Below are positions 24,413 to 31,728 of a stretch of DNA of 36,260 nt, piece by piece. The notes under the pieces were generated by a model. The model saw only the letters and a list, made by a program, of their open reading frames with translations, was not told where the DNA came from and made no database searches. Location: positions 1 through 36,260 of the IMG/VR virus record IMGVR_UViG_3300045738_002452; one strand, 5' to 3'. How positions within the stretch are numbered: position 1 is the stretch's first letter; each line of letters begins with the position of its first letter. This DNA comes from a virus. Made by a program: the position numbers and the translations under genes.

Positions 24413-26058
24413 AGTACGCCTCTCTTAAACCCGTGGAATTGGGTGTCATCACTTAAATAGGTGGGGTTATCTTTGACGCTCTCGTAGCAGTACTCACGCA
24501 CTTTAGCTTCGATCGTAAACTGGGCATGACGCAGTAGCAGCAGGGATATAGCGGTATCAGCGTGACGCTTGATGCCTTGCCTGTCCTCGGCCGCAGTTGC
24601 CGACGGTATCTTTGGCACGCCTTTGACCACTCTAAAGGCTCGCAAATCTGCCAGCACGCGGTCCGTCTTGGGTATGTTTTTAAACGTGCCATCCTCGAGC
24701 GCAGACTTAAAAGGCGGCGTATGATTGCGATACCACGGATCACTAAAGCTGACCTCATCGATGAGACCGGTTTGCTCCTTTGGGTCCCAGCGGCCGAACT
24801 TATCCGCCGCCGCTTCAGCGAGGAAGCCACCATTACCACGGGCATCAAACGCGCCTCCAGCAAAGTTTGGCAGCCTATCCAAGATATAATCAACGATGAT
24901 TTGCTCTTGCTGCTTGTACGGCATTTTGCCCAGCTCAAGAATAAACTGTATCTCTAAATCTAAGTTGGGCTGCTCAGCGCCGATGCTAAGGGAGGTTAAG
25001 TTACTACTACGGGCAAAATCTTCTCCAGCGTAGTGTTTTAAATTGGGATTTAACCCCTCTAAAAGCGGCTTTAAATGCTCCTCGCACCAGTCATGGATTT
25101 CACTGCGGCGGATATGCTCATCGACCAGACTAAAGGCATCTTTTTTGATCAAGCTAATAACAGGTGTGCCTTTATCCATATTCTTTTCGATCATAGCGCG
25201 GGTCAGCCAGTTACCTGATCCGTGCTTAGGCACACACATATACTCTTCTTGCGCGTCTTCATCGCTTTCTGTGTCGTTCAGTAGGTTTTGTATCCACTGA
25301 CGTTCACCCGCTAGTGTCCACGCGCCACCAGTGACTTGGCACTTACCGAGCACCTGACAGATACGCTGATACAGCCCGTCATTACAAGCATCTTCAATGG
25401 TTGTGGTATGCACCGATCCGCGCTTTTTACCCGCGCGGCAGTCTTTGATATATTCGTTAAAGGGGCTATCATCGCCGTTATGCGTCGAGATAATGCGAAC
25501 TTTACTGCCCCACATCGTCAGCGCCATCGCGGCTTTTAGCACCTCAGCAAAGCGGTCGTGGAACGCTGCTTCATCTATCACGACATTACCCTGCATGCCA
25601 CGCAGGTTTTTGGGACTCGATGACAGCGCTTTGACTTTAAAGCCTGATGCAAAGTAAATAACAAAGACTTGTATATCCTTGTCTTCATCTTCAAAGACAT
25701 CTTCGCAGGTTTCACTGGCGGCATAGCCATAGGCTTTCGCCCACATGGCGACAGCATCGATATACTCTCTCGCCATTTCTTTATTTGACCCGATATAAAA
25801 GGTATCACAGCCACCAGCGAGGCGGCTCATACTGGCATCAAGCGCGTTGTCAGCCGCTTCCGCCCATGTCAGTCCAATCCGGCGAGATTTCTCACCGACT
25901 TTGATTTGGCTATCGTCAGCGATCCATTTTTTTTGATAGACCAGTAATACATCACTTTTATTAAAGCCATCAAAACCATCTAAAAAGCTTTGACACTCAT
26001 TAGATAGCTGGTTTAATGGACGCTCAGCAATAGACGGCTTAGTGAGAGTATCAGTCAT
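24409..26058 (-). CDS. Terminase large subunit (Mu gp28-like)
   Basis: A 549-residue ATPase/nuclease. An adenine-binding/Walker-A-like segment lies at about residues 54-67 ('VGEKSRRIGLTWAE'), Walker B 'NVVIDEAAFH' at about 158-167 and motif III 'STHNGDDSPF' at about 191-200. The RNase-H-type nuclease part has 'AGEDFARSSNLTSL' (D347) and 'FDARGNGGFLAE' (D405). It cuts and translocates DNA into proheads; Mu-type phages package by headful from integrated copies. It overlaps the small terminase by 8 bases and the portal gene by 4. Confidence 0.93.
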   Translation of the reverse strand: MTDTLTKPSIAERPLNQLSNECQSFLDGFDGFNKSDVLLVYQKKWIADDSQIKVGEKSRRIGLTWAEAADNALDASMSRLAGGCDTFYIGSNKEMAREYIDAVAMWAKAYGYAASETCEDVFEDEDKDIQVFVIYFASGFKVKALSSSPKNLRGMQGNVVIDEAAFHDRFAEVLKAAMALTMWGSKVRIISTHNGDDSPFNEYIKDCRAGKKRGSVHTTTIEDACNDGLYQRICQVLGKCQVTGGAWTLAGERQWIQNLLNDTESDEDAQEEYMCVPKHGSGNWLTRAMIEKNMDKGTPVISLIKKDAFSLVDEHIRRSEIHDWCEEHLKPLLEGLNPNLKHYAGEDFARSSNLTSLSIGAEQPNLDLEIQFILELGKMPYKQQEQIIVDYILDRLPNFAGGAFDARGNGGFLAEAAADKFGRWDPKEQTGLIDEVSFSDPWYRNHTPPFKSALEDGTFKNIPKTDRVLADLRAFRVVKGVPKIPSATAAEDRQGIKRHADTAISLLLLRHAQFTIEAKVREYCYESVKDNPTYLSDDTQFHGFKRGVL

Positions 26059-26626
26059 TAGCGATGCCCAAGATTTGATGTTTTATCATCTTGACCGTAT
26101 CAGCAGATAGCCCCGCTTCAGACACCACCTTTTCAGCCGTATCGGCGGCGATCTCGGCAACCTCCTTACGGATTGCTTGCTCACGCTTAAAGCTACTGGT
26201 CTCCGCCTGCTCAACCCGCTGTACGACTAGCGCCAGCTGATTAAGCGCCTTAATATCGACCTCTTTGCCGCTTTCGCCCACGCTCATGGTGGTTTCAAAC
26301 GCCAGCTGCTTGATAAACTCCATCAGCATCTTACCGACGTCACTTTGCGGCGCTTCCCCAAACTGCTTCGTCCAGATCTCTGCCATCTCGCGGCTTTCAC
26401 GGATACGCGCTGACATCTCTTCCATCTTGCTACTGAAGCGATTGAGACCACTACGGCTCAGACAATGCGCCTCACCAAGCCCAGCATCTAACACCAGCTG
26501 ATTGATTTCAGCTAAGATCTTTGCTTGTGATAGCTTTTTATCACGTAGCATGAGGGTTAGCTGGCTTTTGATATCGCTTGGTAGTAGATCCACTTTAGAT
26601 GCACGTCCTCTGGTTTTGTCAGTCAT
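26051..26626 (-). CDS. Terminase small subunit (DUF3486, Mu gp27-like)
   Basis: A 191-residue protein. 'RGRASKVDLLPSDIKSQLTLMLRDKKLSQAKILAEINQLVLDAGL' followed by 'LSRSGLNRFSSKMEEMSARIRESREMAEIWTKQFGEAPQSDVGKMLMEFIKQLAFE' is the signature of DUF3486. The N-terminal ~65 residues form a DNA-binding helical domain and the rest is coiled-coil helix. It recognises the packaging site near the phage left end and hands DNA to the large subunit. Confidence 0.93.
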   Translation of the reverse strand: MTDKTRGRASKVDLLPSDIKSQLTLMLRDKKLSQAKILAEINQLVLDAGLGEAHCLSRSGLNRFSSKMEEMSARIRESREMAEIWTKQFGEAPQSDVGKMLMEFIKQLAFETTMSVGESGKEVDIKALNQLALVVQRVEQAETSSFKREQAIRKEVAEIAADTAEKVVSEAGLSADTVKMIKHQILGIAND

Positions 26627-26641
26627 TGCTAGTCCTATCCT

Positions 26642-26944
26642 TTAATACTGTGGATTAGGCTTGTTGACACCATCGACGACAGATAAGCCATTGGCGACAT
26701 CCAAGCCACGCTGGGTGATGGTCGCCACAAAAAACGCCATGTTGTTTTGGTCAAGACGACTGATCTTGACCAGCCCTTGCTCCTCAAGCCACAGCAGATG
26801 ATTGCGCACCAGATCCATGCTGATACGGTGACCGTACTGCGCCAGACACGTCTGTAATATGTTTTGATTGGCGTCGTTATTACACGCGACCAAGGCTTGC
26901 AGTAGCGCCAAGCGCTGATCGGCTGTGATTACATTGGTCATCAC
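26642..26944 (-). CDS. gp26-like winged-helix phage protein
   Basis: A 100-residue protein. 'ADQRLALLQALVACNNDANQNILQTCLAQYGHRISMDLVRNHLLWLEEQGLVKISRL...FFVATITQRGLDVANG' has the shape of a winged-helix domain and matches the Mu gp26 / VpaChn25_0724-type family by position and pattern. A GTG at 26944 and an ATG at 26941 are adjacent possible starts; GGGG upstream fits the GTG slightly better. It lies just before the small terminase in the usual Mu order, but its function in the family is not known to me. Confidence 0.82.
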   Translation of the reverse strand: MMTNVITADQRLALLQALVACNNDANQNILQTCLAQYGHRISMDLVRNHLLWLEEQGLVKISRLDQNNMAFFVATITQRGLDVANGLSVVDGVNKPNPQY

Positions 26945-27292
26945 TTATTTATCCCCTTTATTAACTTCTTTTTCGACTAGCAGATTGACGAGCCGCGATA
27001 GTCCCTTGATACTGGTACGTAAAGCGCTGGTTTCGCCTCTCATATCACGGATAGCGCCGTTTAACTCAGCGACGTCTTTTGCACTTGGCAGATGTTGCAG
27101 CTCTTGTTCAACATCATCGACACGTCGCTCTACTGCGTCAAACTTGTTATGCAAGTCGTCAAGACCTTCAGTAATAGCTGTTTTACGAGCGTACCTAGTA
27201 TCTAGTATCAAGTAGATGACGGAGCCAATCGTACCGCATACGGTCAGAAACATAGCCCAGTTGCCCGTGATAAAATCTATAATTGGTTGCAC
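26945..27292 (-). CDS. DUF2730 membrane-anchored coiled-coil protein (Mu gp25-like)
   Basis: I place the start at the GTG at 27292, giving 115 residues, because GGGGAG lies 5 bases upstream and this removes a long overlap with the zinc-finger gene. One membrane segment ('WAMFLTVCGTIGSVIYLIL', residues about 12-30) is followed by a long coiled coil ('DDLHNKFDAVERRVDDVEQELQHLPSAKDVAELNGAIRDMRGETSALRTSIKGLSRLVNLLVEKEV'). This is the layout of DUF2730 proteins of Mu-like phages, which sit in the lysis region and may play an Rz- or spanin-related role. No separate spanin pair is seen. Confidence 0.8.
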   Translation of the reverse strand: MQPIIDFITGNWAMFLTVCGTIGSVIYLILDTRYARKTAITEGLDDLHNKFDAVERRVDDVEQELQHLPSAKDVAELNGAIRDMRGETSALRTSIKGLSRLVNLLVEKEVNKGDK

Positions 27293-27306
27293 TGGCTCCC
27301 CTTGTT

Positions 27307-27519
27307 TTATTGTTTTTCGTGCAGTTGCTGACAGCTGATACAGCGTAGCGTCAAGCCTAGTGCCACGCGCGGTGGCTCTACCAGCTCCCCGCAGTCGATG
27401 CACTCATAGTCGCCGTCAGCGTTTTTATTGTGATCAGACACAGCTGGTTTAGGCATCTTTGCAAGTGACTGCTCAATCATGAGCTCTTGATAGGGTTGGG
27501 CGATATCGGCGTTATCCAT
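27307..27519 (-). CDS. TraR/DksA-type C4 zinc-finger protein
   Basis: A 70-residue protein. The C-terminal half 'YECIDCGELVEPPRVALGLTLRCISCQQLHEK' contains C-x2-C, 17 residues, C-x2-C, the TraR/DksA zinc finger. The N-terminal ~30 residues are a short helix ('IAQPYQELMIEQSLAKM'). TraR-like proteins bind RNA polymerase in the secondary channel and can mimic DksA with ppGpp, changing host promoter output. Its place inside the lysis cassette is usual for Mu-like phages. Confidence 0.9.
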   Translation of the reverse strand: MDNADIAQPYQELMIEQSLAKMPKPAVSDHNKNADGDYECIDCGELVEPPRVALGLTLRCISCQQLHEKQ

Positions 27520-27525
27520 GATGAC

Positions 27526-27708
27526 CTACTGCTTATGCTTGTATTTTTTGTTAAAGATAAGCCACGCCGTTGCGCCGAGGGTCATAGCTGCACCGACAAC
27601 TGTTTCTAGCTGCGCGGCATTGAGTACGCCGCTTTGCACGAGGTTAGTGCCCAGTCCAATGAGTGAGTAACGAATAATAGGGAATAAAACACCGTCTTGT
27701 TTTTCCAT
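27526..27708 (-). CDS. Putative holin (small membrane protein)
   Basis: A 60-residue protein. A first amphipathic or membrane segment ('LFPIIRYSLIGLGTNLVQSGVL') and a second hydrophobic helix ('LETVVGAAMTLGATAWLIF') are followed by a basic tail ('NKKYKHKQ'). The size, membrane pattern and position right after the endolysin gene fit a holin, similar to the Pam3-gp28 type. The holin would form lesions in the inner membrane for endolysin release. Confidence 0.75.
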   Translation of the reverse strand: MEKQDGVLFPIIRYSLIGLGTNLVQSGVLNAAQLETVVGAAMTLGATAWLIFNKKYKHKQ

Positions 27709-27777
27709 AAGGATTACCTTTATTGAGTTAAATTGGTGTACTGCGATTTAGCGGATTAGAAATACGCTGCGGTTTAA

Positions 27778-28404
27778 CTAAATTTGATAATGCGGGCTGT
27801 CATGCTCGCCGCGCTCATGCCAACGGTCATCATTGTCCCAGTTTCCACCCCATGTGATATCGATACCCAGCTCGTTACTGGCCTGATACATGGCGGTGGC
27901 CACTTCTTTAAAGGGTTCAATATCGTCCCATTGGTAAGGTGCTGGGAATAAGTCAACTGCATGACCATAGCCATCAGATTTAACGCGATGCTTTGAGCCG
28001 AGTGGGTTGTTGAGCCAAGTGACTTTGCGAGCAGAAGGCTGGGCATACTTAGTGGGTACGCCTTTGGCGCGTAACTGGCTTGCAGTACGGCCTTTACCAT
28101 ATAGCTGATAGCTGCGCTTTATACTGCGGACGCCTTCAATCACTGTAAATGGCGTCGTGGTAATCTCGCTTGCACGGCGTACCACTTTAACTAGATTAGG
28201 ATGCACACCGCCAAGCTTATGATCCCAACCATCTTTCCAGTCGCCAGCCGCAGGCTTGGGCACTTCAATTTCTTTTAGCCCACTATCTGCGACCATTTGA
28301 TTAAAAACCTTTAGTGTCTCTTTGCCTGCAATGCCGTCAGTATCTAAGCTATATCCTAAGCGTTTTAACTTGTGCTGTATTTGCATGACGTACTTATCAC
28401 TCAT
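27778..28404 (-). CDS. Endolysin, M15-type D-Ala-D-Ala / L-Ala-D-Glu peptidase
   Basis: A 208-residue protein. The N-terminal ~45 residues resemble a peptidoglycan-binding repeat ('QHKLKRLGYSLDTDGIAGKETLKVFNQMV'). The catalytic domain has the M15 zinc pattern: H139 in 'SKHRVKSDGYGHAVDL', D151 in the same stretch, and H205 in 'DSPHYQI'. 'FTVIEGVRSIKRSYQLYGKGRTAS' is also typical. It cleaves the peptide of peptidoglycan at lysis. No signal peptide is seen, so it depends on the holin encoded next. A strong terminator and a conserved late element lie upstream. Confidence 0.92.
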   Translation of the reverse strand: MSDKYVMQIQHKLKRLGYSLDTDGIAGKETLKVFNQMVADSGLKEIEVPKPAAGDWKDGWDHKLGGVHPNLVKVVRRASEITTTPFTVIEGVRSIKRSYQLYGKGRTASQLRAKGVPTKYAQPSARKVTWLNNPLGSKHRVKSDGYGHAVDLFPAPYQWDDIEPFKEVATAMYQASNELGIDITWGGNWDNDDRWHERGEHDSPHYQI

Positions 28405-28425
28405 CGTTTGCTCCAGTTATAGACA

Positions 28426-28461
28426 TAAAAAAAACTCTAACTAATGTGTATTAGTTAGAGT
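28426..28461 (-). terminator. Strong rho-independent terminator between HU and endolysin
   Basis: Perfect 12-bp stem ACTCTAACTAAT (28434-28445) with ATTAGTTAGAGT (28450-28461), a 4-base loop, and eight T on the minus strand. It ends the early/middle transcript before the lysis and late genes. Confidence 0.92.
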
Positions 28462-28484
28462 CTATCTAGTAGGGGCTTTTAGTT

Positions 28485-28507
28485 TTATTAAAGTGATTTA
28501 CTGATTT
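28485..28507 (-). promoter_or_regulatory. Conserved 23-bp late element, copy 4
   Basis: Identical in core to copy 1 (variable pair AT), directly after the HU gene and 23 bases before the terminator stem on the minus strand. CCTACT lies near the -10 offset seen at copies 1 and 3, shifted by one base. Whether it starts transcription, or acts on read-through of the terminator, is open. Confidence 0.5.
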
Positions 28508-28518
28508 TTGAGTGGTTG

Positions 28519-28791
28519 TTAATTTACCGCTTCTTTAAAGCCTTTACCGATGCTAAACCGTACTGTATTACGGGCAGGTAAATCTGTTGCAGTGCTGGTA
28601 TGAGGGTTATAGACATAACGCGAGGCAAGTCTAGTCGGCTTAAACGTGCCAAAGCCCACCATAGTGACCATTTCGCCATTTGCCACTGCCTCAATAACCC
28701 CATGCTCAAATGCTTGCAAGGCAGCCTTAGCAGCAAGTTTAGTGATACCAGCGTCGTTTGCCATTTTGTTGATTAAATCTTGCTTATTCAT
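28519..28791 (-). CDS. Phage-encoded HU-family DNA-binding protein
   Basis: A 90-residue protein, the normal HU length. I start it at the ATG at 28791, with AAGGA upstream; the open frame extends beyond but overlaps the previous gene. 'MNKQDLINKMANDAGITKLAAKAALQAFEHGVIEAVANGEMVTMVGFGTF' is the helical body and 'ARNTVRFSIGKGFKEAVN' the end; the beta arms contain 'RYVYNPHTSTATDLPARN'. HU bends DNA, and in Mu host HU is needed to build the transposase-DNA complex. The phage may bring its own copy for transposition or for packaging-time DNA structure. Confidence 0.93.
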   Translation of the reverse strand: MNKQDLINKMANDAGITKLAAKAALQAFEHGVIEAVANGEMVTMVGFGTFKPTRLASRYVYNPHTSTATDLPARNTVRFSIGKGFKEAVN

Positions 28792-28807
28792 AGTTTTATC
28801 CTTCATT

Positions 28808-29194
28808 TTAGTTTGATTGTTTATCACGCTGAAGCAAGGCATCAAACTCAGCCTCAAGCGTTTCGATTAGGCCATACGGCATATCAGCGTGGTTGACTTC
28901 ACATTCAAGCACTTCTACTGATAGCTTCATTGACTCTATAATTTGTTTAAGCTGCGCTCCAGTCAGCTTTAACACAGCATGACCGTCTGCGCTTATTGAC
29001 TGCGATAGCGCTACTATCAGCATCTCTACGCCATTTTGGTTTAGATTAATGCTAGTAATTTGCTCATTTTCCAGCTCGGTACCAACATCCATAATGTCGC
29101 TAACAGATATACGAGTTTCATCGGTAAGCTTATCGACACTTATAGCTTCGGCATGATCACCGTTAGTGACTTGATGCTTATATAATTCCAACAT
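28808..29194 (-). CDS. Hypothetical early/middle protein
   Basis: I prefer the ATG at 29194 (128 residues) because AAAAGGATTAAT, a strong Shine-Dalgarno, precedes it and the leader resembles that of the HU gene; an upstream ATG at 29239 would add 15 residues. The protein is acidic and Leu/Ile-rich, with 'NLNQNGVEMLIVALSQSISADGHAVLKLTGAQLKQIIESMKLSVEVLECEVNHAD' as the core. No family is recognised and there are no membrane segments. It lies between a small unknown gene and HU, in the block that Mu uses for accessory early functions. Confidence 0.72.
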   Translation of the reverse strand: MLELYKHQVTNGDHAEAISVDKLTDETRISVSDIMDVGTELENEQITSINLNQNGVEMLIVALSQSISADGHAVLKLTGAQLKQIIESMKLSVEVLECEVNHADMPYGLIETLEAEFDALLQRDKQSN

Positions 29195-29240
29195 ATTAAT
29201 CCTTTTAGTTTGATTTGTTTGATGAGCAATATCATTCATA

Positions 29241-29513
29241 TTAAAATCCCGTTAAAAAAGCTTTAAGTTTGCTATCTGTCATCGCCATCAAGTGGCCTAA
29301 GATATAGTCATCTAAATAAAAACTGGTACCGACAACTTGATCAGCGCCTTGCGTGTTAATCAAATAAGTATCACCATCCCACCAGACCGTCATATCTATC
29401 TTTGCTAGGCGCTCATTGAGCGGTGTAACTCTAATCGTAAGCTGATAAGCGATAAGTGCGGCCTGTGTTTTTAACGCTTCAATGCTGCTCATCTTTAGTG
29501 GTGAGTGACCCAT
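29241..29513 (-). CDS. Hypothetical small protein
   Basis: A 90-residue protein starting at ATG 29513 with AAAAGG upstream, overlapping the previous gene by 35 bases; an inner ATG at 29492 has a weaker ribosome site. The middle ('RLAKIDMTVWWDGDTYLINTQGADQVVGTSFYLDDYILGHLMAMTD') looks like a small alpha/beta domain. No recognised family. Part of the early/middle accessory block. Confidence 0.62.
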   Translation of the reverse strand: MGHSPLKMSSIEALKTQAALIAYQLTIRVTPLNERLAKIDMTVWWDGDTYLINTQGADQVVGTSFYLDDYILGHLMAMTDSKLKAFLTGF

Positions 29514-29721
29514 GTTTGACGCCTTTTATTTGGCTAAAATCAATCCCTTTTAGCGCCTCAGAGAACGCTTTTCCTATTCTTGCAAACTTACGGCGGAGCA
29601 AGACATCAAATAGCTTGTTTTCTTCATCAGGTTTTAGCTTACGTTGCACACCGCCGATATATATTAGGCTCCCTCGCTGCTCATAAAACGGATAGACTTT
29701 ACGCATTTTGCTGGTTTTCAT
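29479..29721 (-). CDS. Hypothetical small basic protein
   Basis: An 80-residue protein, rich in Lys and Arg ('MKTSKMRKVYPFYEQRGSLIYIGGVQRKLKPDEENKLFDVLLRRKFARIGKAFSEALKG'). Basic charge and helix content would suit a nucleic-acid-binding or host-interaction factor, but no motif is conclusive. It lies behind the DUF3164 gene with a 15-bp gap and overlaps the next gene. Confidence 0.62.
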   Translation of the reverse strand: MKTSKMRKVYPFYEQRGSLIYIGGVQRKLKPDEENKLFDVLLRRKFARIGKAFSEALKGIDFSQIKGVKHGSLTTKDEQH

Positions 29722-29736
29722 AGCTATGTCCTTTCC

Positions 29737-30375
29737 TTATACCTTGCTAAAATCAAGAGCAATTTGCTGATACTTGCCGTGTTCATCACGCTCATAAAAA
29801 CGCATGTACTCAGTACTACTGGTCACTTGCATAGCATCAGCAATGGCCTCCATCGCACGCTCCCACTTTGGATGCTCAAAGTTATGGCGGCGCAAGCCAA
29901 GCACGCGGCTGGTACTCACTTTGCCTTCTTTATCGACCTGAAACGCATCGTTAACTAAAGTCATGATCTCTTTGGCGCTACTGGCTCCCCATTCACTGAT
30001 GCACTCGTGGATCAGGTCTTGAGCCACTTGCAAACGCTCATCAAAGACAATATGGTCTTGTATCGCAATCTTGACTTTATATTTACCATCAAAGCTGGGC
30101 AGCGACACGTTACCTTTTTTACCGCCATACTCTGTGTCATATTCGGCAGCAGAGAGGTCTAAAAAGTCTCTAAAATCGGTAAATAGGGCGGACTTCATTT
30201 CTTGCATTGATTGGCGCATAAGCTTTGCGCTTTGAATCATCTTTTTAACTTGCTCATCACGCAGCAGGTCGATGGGTTTGATTTTGTCAGTCGGCACGTG
30301 ATAGCCTTTTTCATTGACCATAAAGCCATCTTGGACGGCGGGGCTTGCGGGTGTTGCTTGGGTTTGAGCGTTCAT
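29737..30375 (-). CDS. DUF3164 family protein
   Basis: A 212-residue protein. 'ALFTDFRDFLDLSAAEYDTEYGGKKGNVSLPSFDGKYKVKIAIQDHIVFDERLQVAQDLIHECISEW' and 'NDAFQVDKEGKVSTSRVLGLRRHNFEHPKWERAMEAIADAMQVTSSTEYMRFYERDEHGKYQQIALDFS' are the defining parts of DUF3164, common in early regions of transposable phages and also found elsewhere. The biochemical role is not known to me. The N-terminal ~30 residues are Pro/Ala/Gln-rich and variable. Confidence 0.9.
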   Translation of the reverse strand: MNAQTQATPASPAVQDGFMVNEKGYHVPTDKIKPIDLLRDEQVKKMIQSAKLMRQSMQEMKSALFTDFRDFLDLSAAEYDTEYGGKKGNVSLPSFDGKYKVKIAIQDHIVFDERLQVAQDLIHECISEWGASSAKEIMTLVNDAFQVDKEGKVSTSRVLGLRRHNFEHPKWERAMEAIADAMQVTSSTEYMRFYERDEHGKYQQIALDFSKV

Positions 30376-30433
30376 AATGCTATTCCTTTAAATAATTTAA
30401 TTAATACTTTATGCGGGGCATCGATAGCGCTAA

Positions 30434-30718
30434 CTATCCCCAAAACCGAATAATCAGTTGCATCATGAGTACCAATGCCAACAAACTGACCCCAATACGC
30501 AACCAAAAACTTAAGCTCTGGACATCGCGCTTAATCTGCTCAACATCACGCTGATACTCATTACGCTGATGATCAGCACGTAGCCAGTCTTCTACGCTTT
30601 TGGGCTCAGGTTTACCGGGTCTGATATCTGCTATCGTATCGACGACTGTCATACCTGCTAACTCTTTGCCTAGCTCCGTCTTATACGCACCAGGCGGGGT
30701 TGGGTTTCTCTTTGTCAT
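30434..30718 (-). CDS. Small membrane protein, tail-anchored
   Basis: A 94-residue protein. The N-terminal ~55 residues are polar and charged, with a short Pro-rich start. 'YQRDVEQIKRDVQSLSFWL' is an amphipathic helix leading to one C-terminal membrane span ('LRIGVSLLALVLMMQLIIRFW'). There is no signal peptide, so a tail-anchored inner-membrane protein with the soluble part in the cytoplasm is likely. It lies in the middle region after Mor. It could be an exclusion or host-control factor, but no family is recognised. Confidence 0.68.
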   Translation of the reverse strand: MTKRNPTPPGAYKTELGKELAGMTVVDTIADIRPGKPEPKSVEDWLRADHQRNEYQRDVEQIKRDVQSLSFWLRIGVSLLALVLMMQLIIRFWG

Positions 30719-30763
30719 AGTCTTATCCTTTTAAAAGTTGTTTTAAGCGGCTATAAACTGTGT

Positions 30764-31153
30764 TTAAAACAGCTTGGGTTGGTTTTTATCTTGCTCAGAT
30801 TTTTGCACACGCTTGACGATGCTATACACCCACGCCACGCTACAGCCAAACTCTCTAGCCAGTTGCAGGTGGTTACTACCGTCAAACTTTTCATACATTT
30901 TTATATCGCGACTGCTAATTTTCACGCTCAAGGTAATGGGTATGTACACTTGCGTACCGCCCGCCTGTTCTGCAAACGCTAACGCAATATCTATCCCTAG
31001 CTTGTTTGCCGCTTCAGGCGTCATCTCGTAGTGCTTAACGCCAATGTAAGCAACAGTACCCGCTAAGTCTTTGATCAGCTCTGGAGCAGATGCATCAAAC
31101 ACATCGAGCGACACACCCTTTGCACTTACTCCGTCTTTTTTTGCATCCGCCAT
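30764..31153 (-). CDS. mor: Mor-family transcription activator
   Basis: A 129-residue protein, the same length as Mu Mor, when started at ATG 31153 (AAGGA six bases upstream; the frame reaches back to a TTG). 'LIKDLAGTVAYIGVKHYEMTPEAANKLGIDIALAFAEQAGGTQVYIP' is the dimerisation part. 'SSRDIKMYEKFDGSNHLQLAREFGCSVAWVYSIVKRVQKSEQDK' holds the C-terminal helix-turn-helix. Mor activates the middle promoter in Mu and is related to C, which activates the late promoters. I see no second Mor/C-type gene, so this protein may serve both steps. Confidence 0.9.
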   Translation of the reverse strand: MADAKKDGVSAKGVSLDVFDASAPELIKDLAGTVAYIGVKHYEMTPEAANKLGIDIALAFAEQAGGTQVYIPITLSVKISSRDIKMYEKFDGSNHLQLAREFGCSVAWVYSIVKRVQKSEQDKNQPKLF

Positions 31154-31164
31154 AGTCAATCCTT

Positions 31165-31725
31165 CTATTTGTCGTCTTTGGTTTCGTTCTTGATTTTTTC
31201 TAGGCGCAGCTTGTCTTGCTCTCGCTCTTGCCAGCTTTTGAGCGTTTCAATCAGCTGCCACAGCTCACGATCATTAGCAGCAAGCAGATTAAGCAGTAGC
31301 GGCTTATCCCGTTTACTGCGCTCACGGTTGATCATCTTACGGGCAAAGGCATTCAGGCCATTATCGCTACCATCTTTGACAAAGCCTTGCTGATGCATCG
31401 TGATCCACAGCGCTTGGATCTTACCGATCATCGGCTTGTCATCTTTTAGGCCATCACGTAGGCGCGGCGAGTTATCTTTATCAGTAGTGCCTTGATACTT
31501 GCCGCGTTTGACTTCAAAGCCTTTAGAGCGCATCTCATCGATGACCGCATTTAGCTCCGCCAAGGTCATGTTTTTGATACTGCGCTTAGCTTTGCCGCTG
31601 ACGCGCTGGCTGACTTGCTCTAGCATGTCGCGGTAAGTTGCGTCGTCCAGCTTGAGCGCGTGCATACCGGTCTTGATCGTACGCTTGAGCTTGTTTTTAT
31701 AGAGCGTTGTGCTGTTAGTCGTCAT
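31165..31725 (-). CDS. gemA: GemA/gp16-family regulatory protein (DUF1018)
   Basis: A 186-residue protein. 'YKNKLKRTIKTGMHALKLDDATYRDMLEQVSQRVSGKAKRSIKNMTLAELNAVIDEMRSKGF' and 'KIQALWITMHQQGFVKDGSDNGLNAFARKMI' are the DUF1018 pattern of Mu gp16/GemA. GemA of Mu changes host gene expression and DNA topology, but its mechanism is poorly known. The charged C-terminus ('SWQEREQDKLRLEKIKNETKDDK') is variable. It is placed between the B gene and Mor, as in Mu. Confidence 0.88.
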   Translation of the reverse strand: MTTNSTTLYKNKLKRTIKTGMHALKLDDATYRDMLEQVSQRVSGKAKRSIKNMTLAELNAVIDEMRSKGFEVKRGKYQGTTDKDNSPRLRDGLKDDKPMIGKIQALWITMHQQGFVKDGSDNGLNAFARKMINRERSKRDKPLLLNLLAANDRELWQLIETLKSWQEREQDKLRLEKIKNETKDDK

Positions 31726-31728
31726 ACA

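Noticed and set aside
24453-24938. A 161-codon minus-strand frame within the large terminase gene
   Set aside because: Alternate frame of a well-supported gene whose nuclease motifs lie in this stretch.
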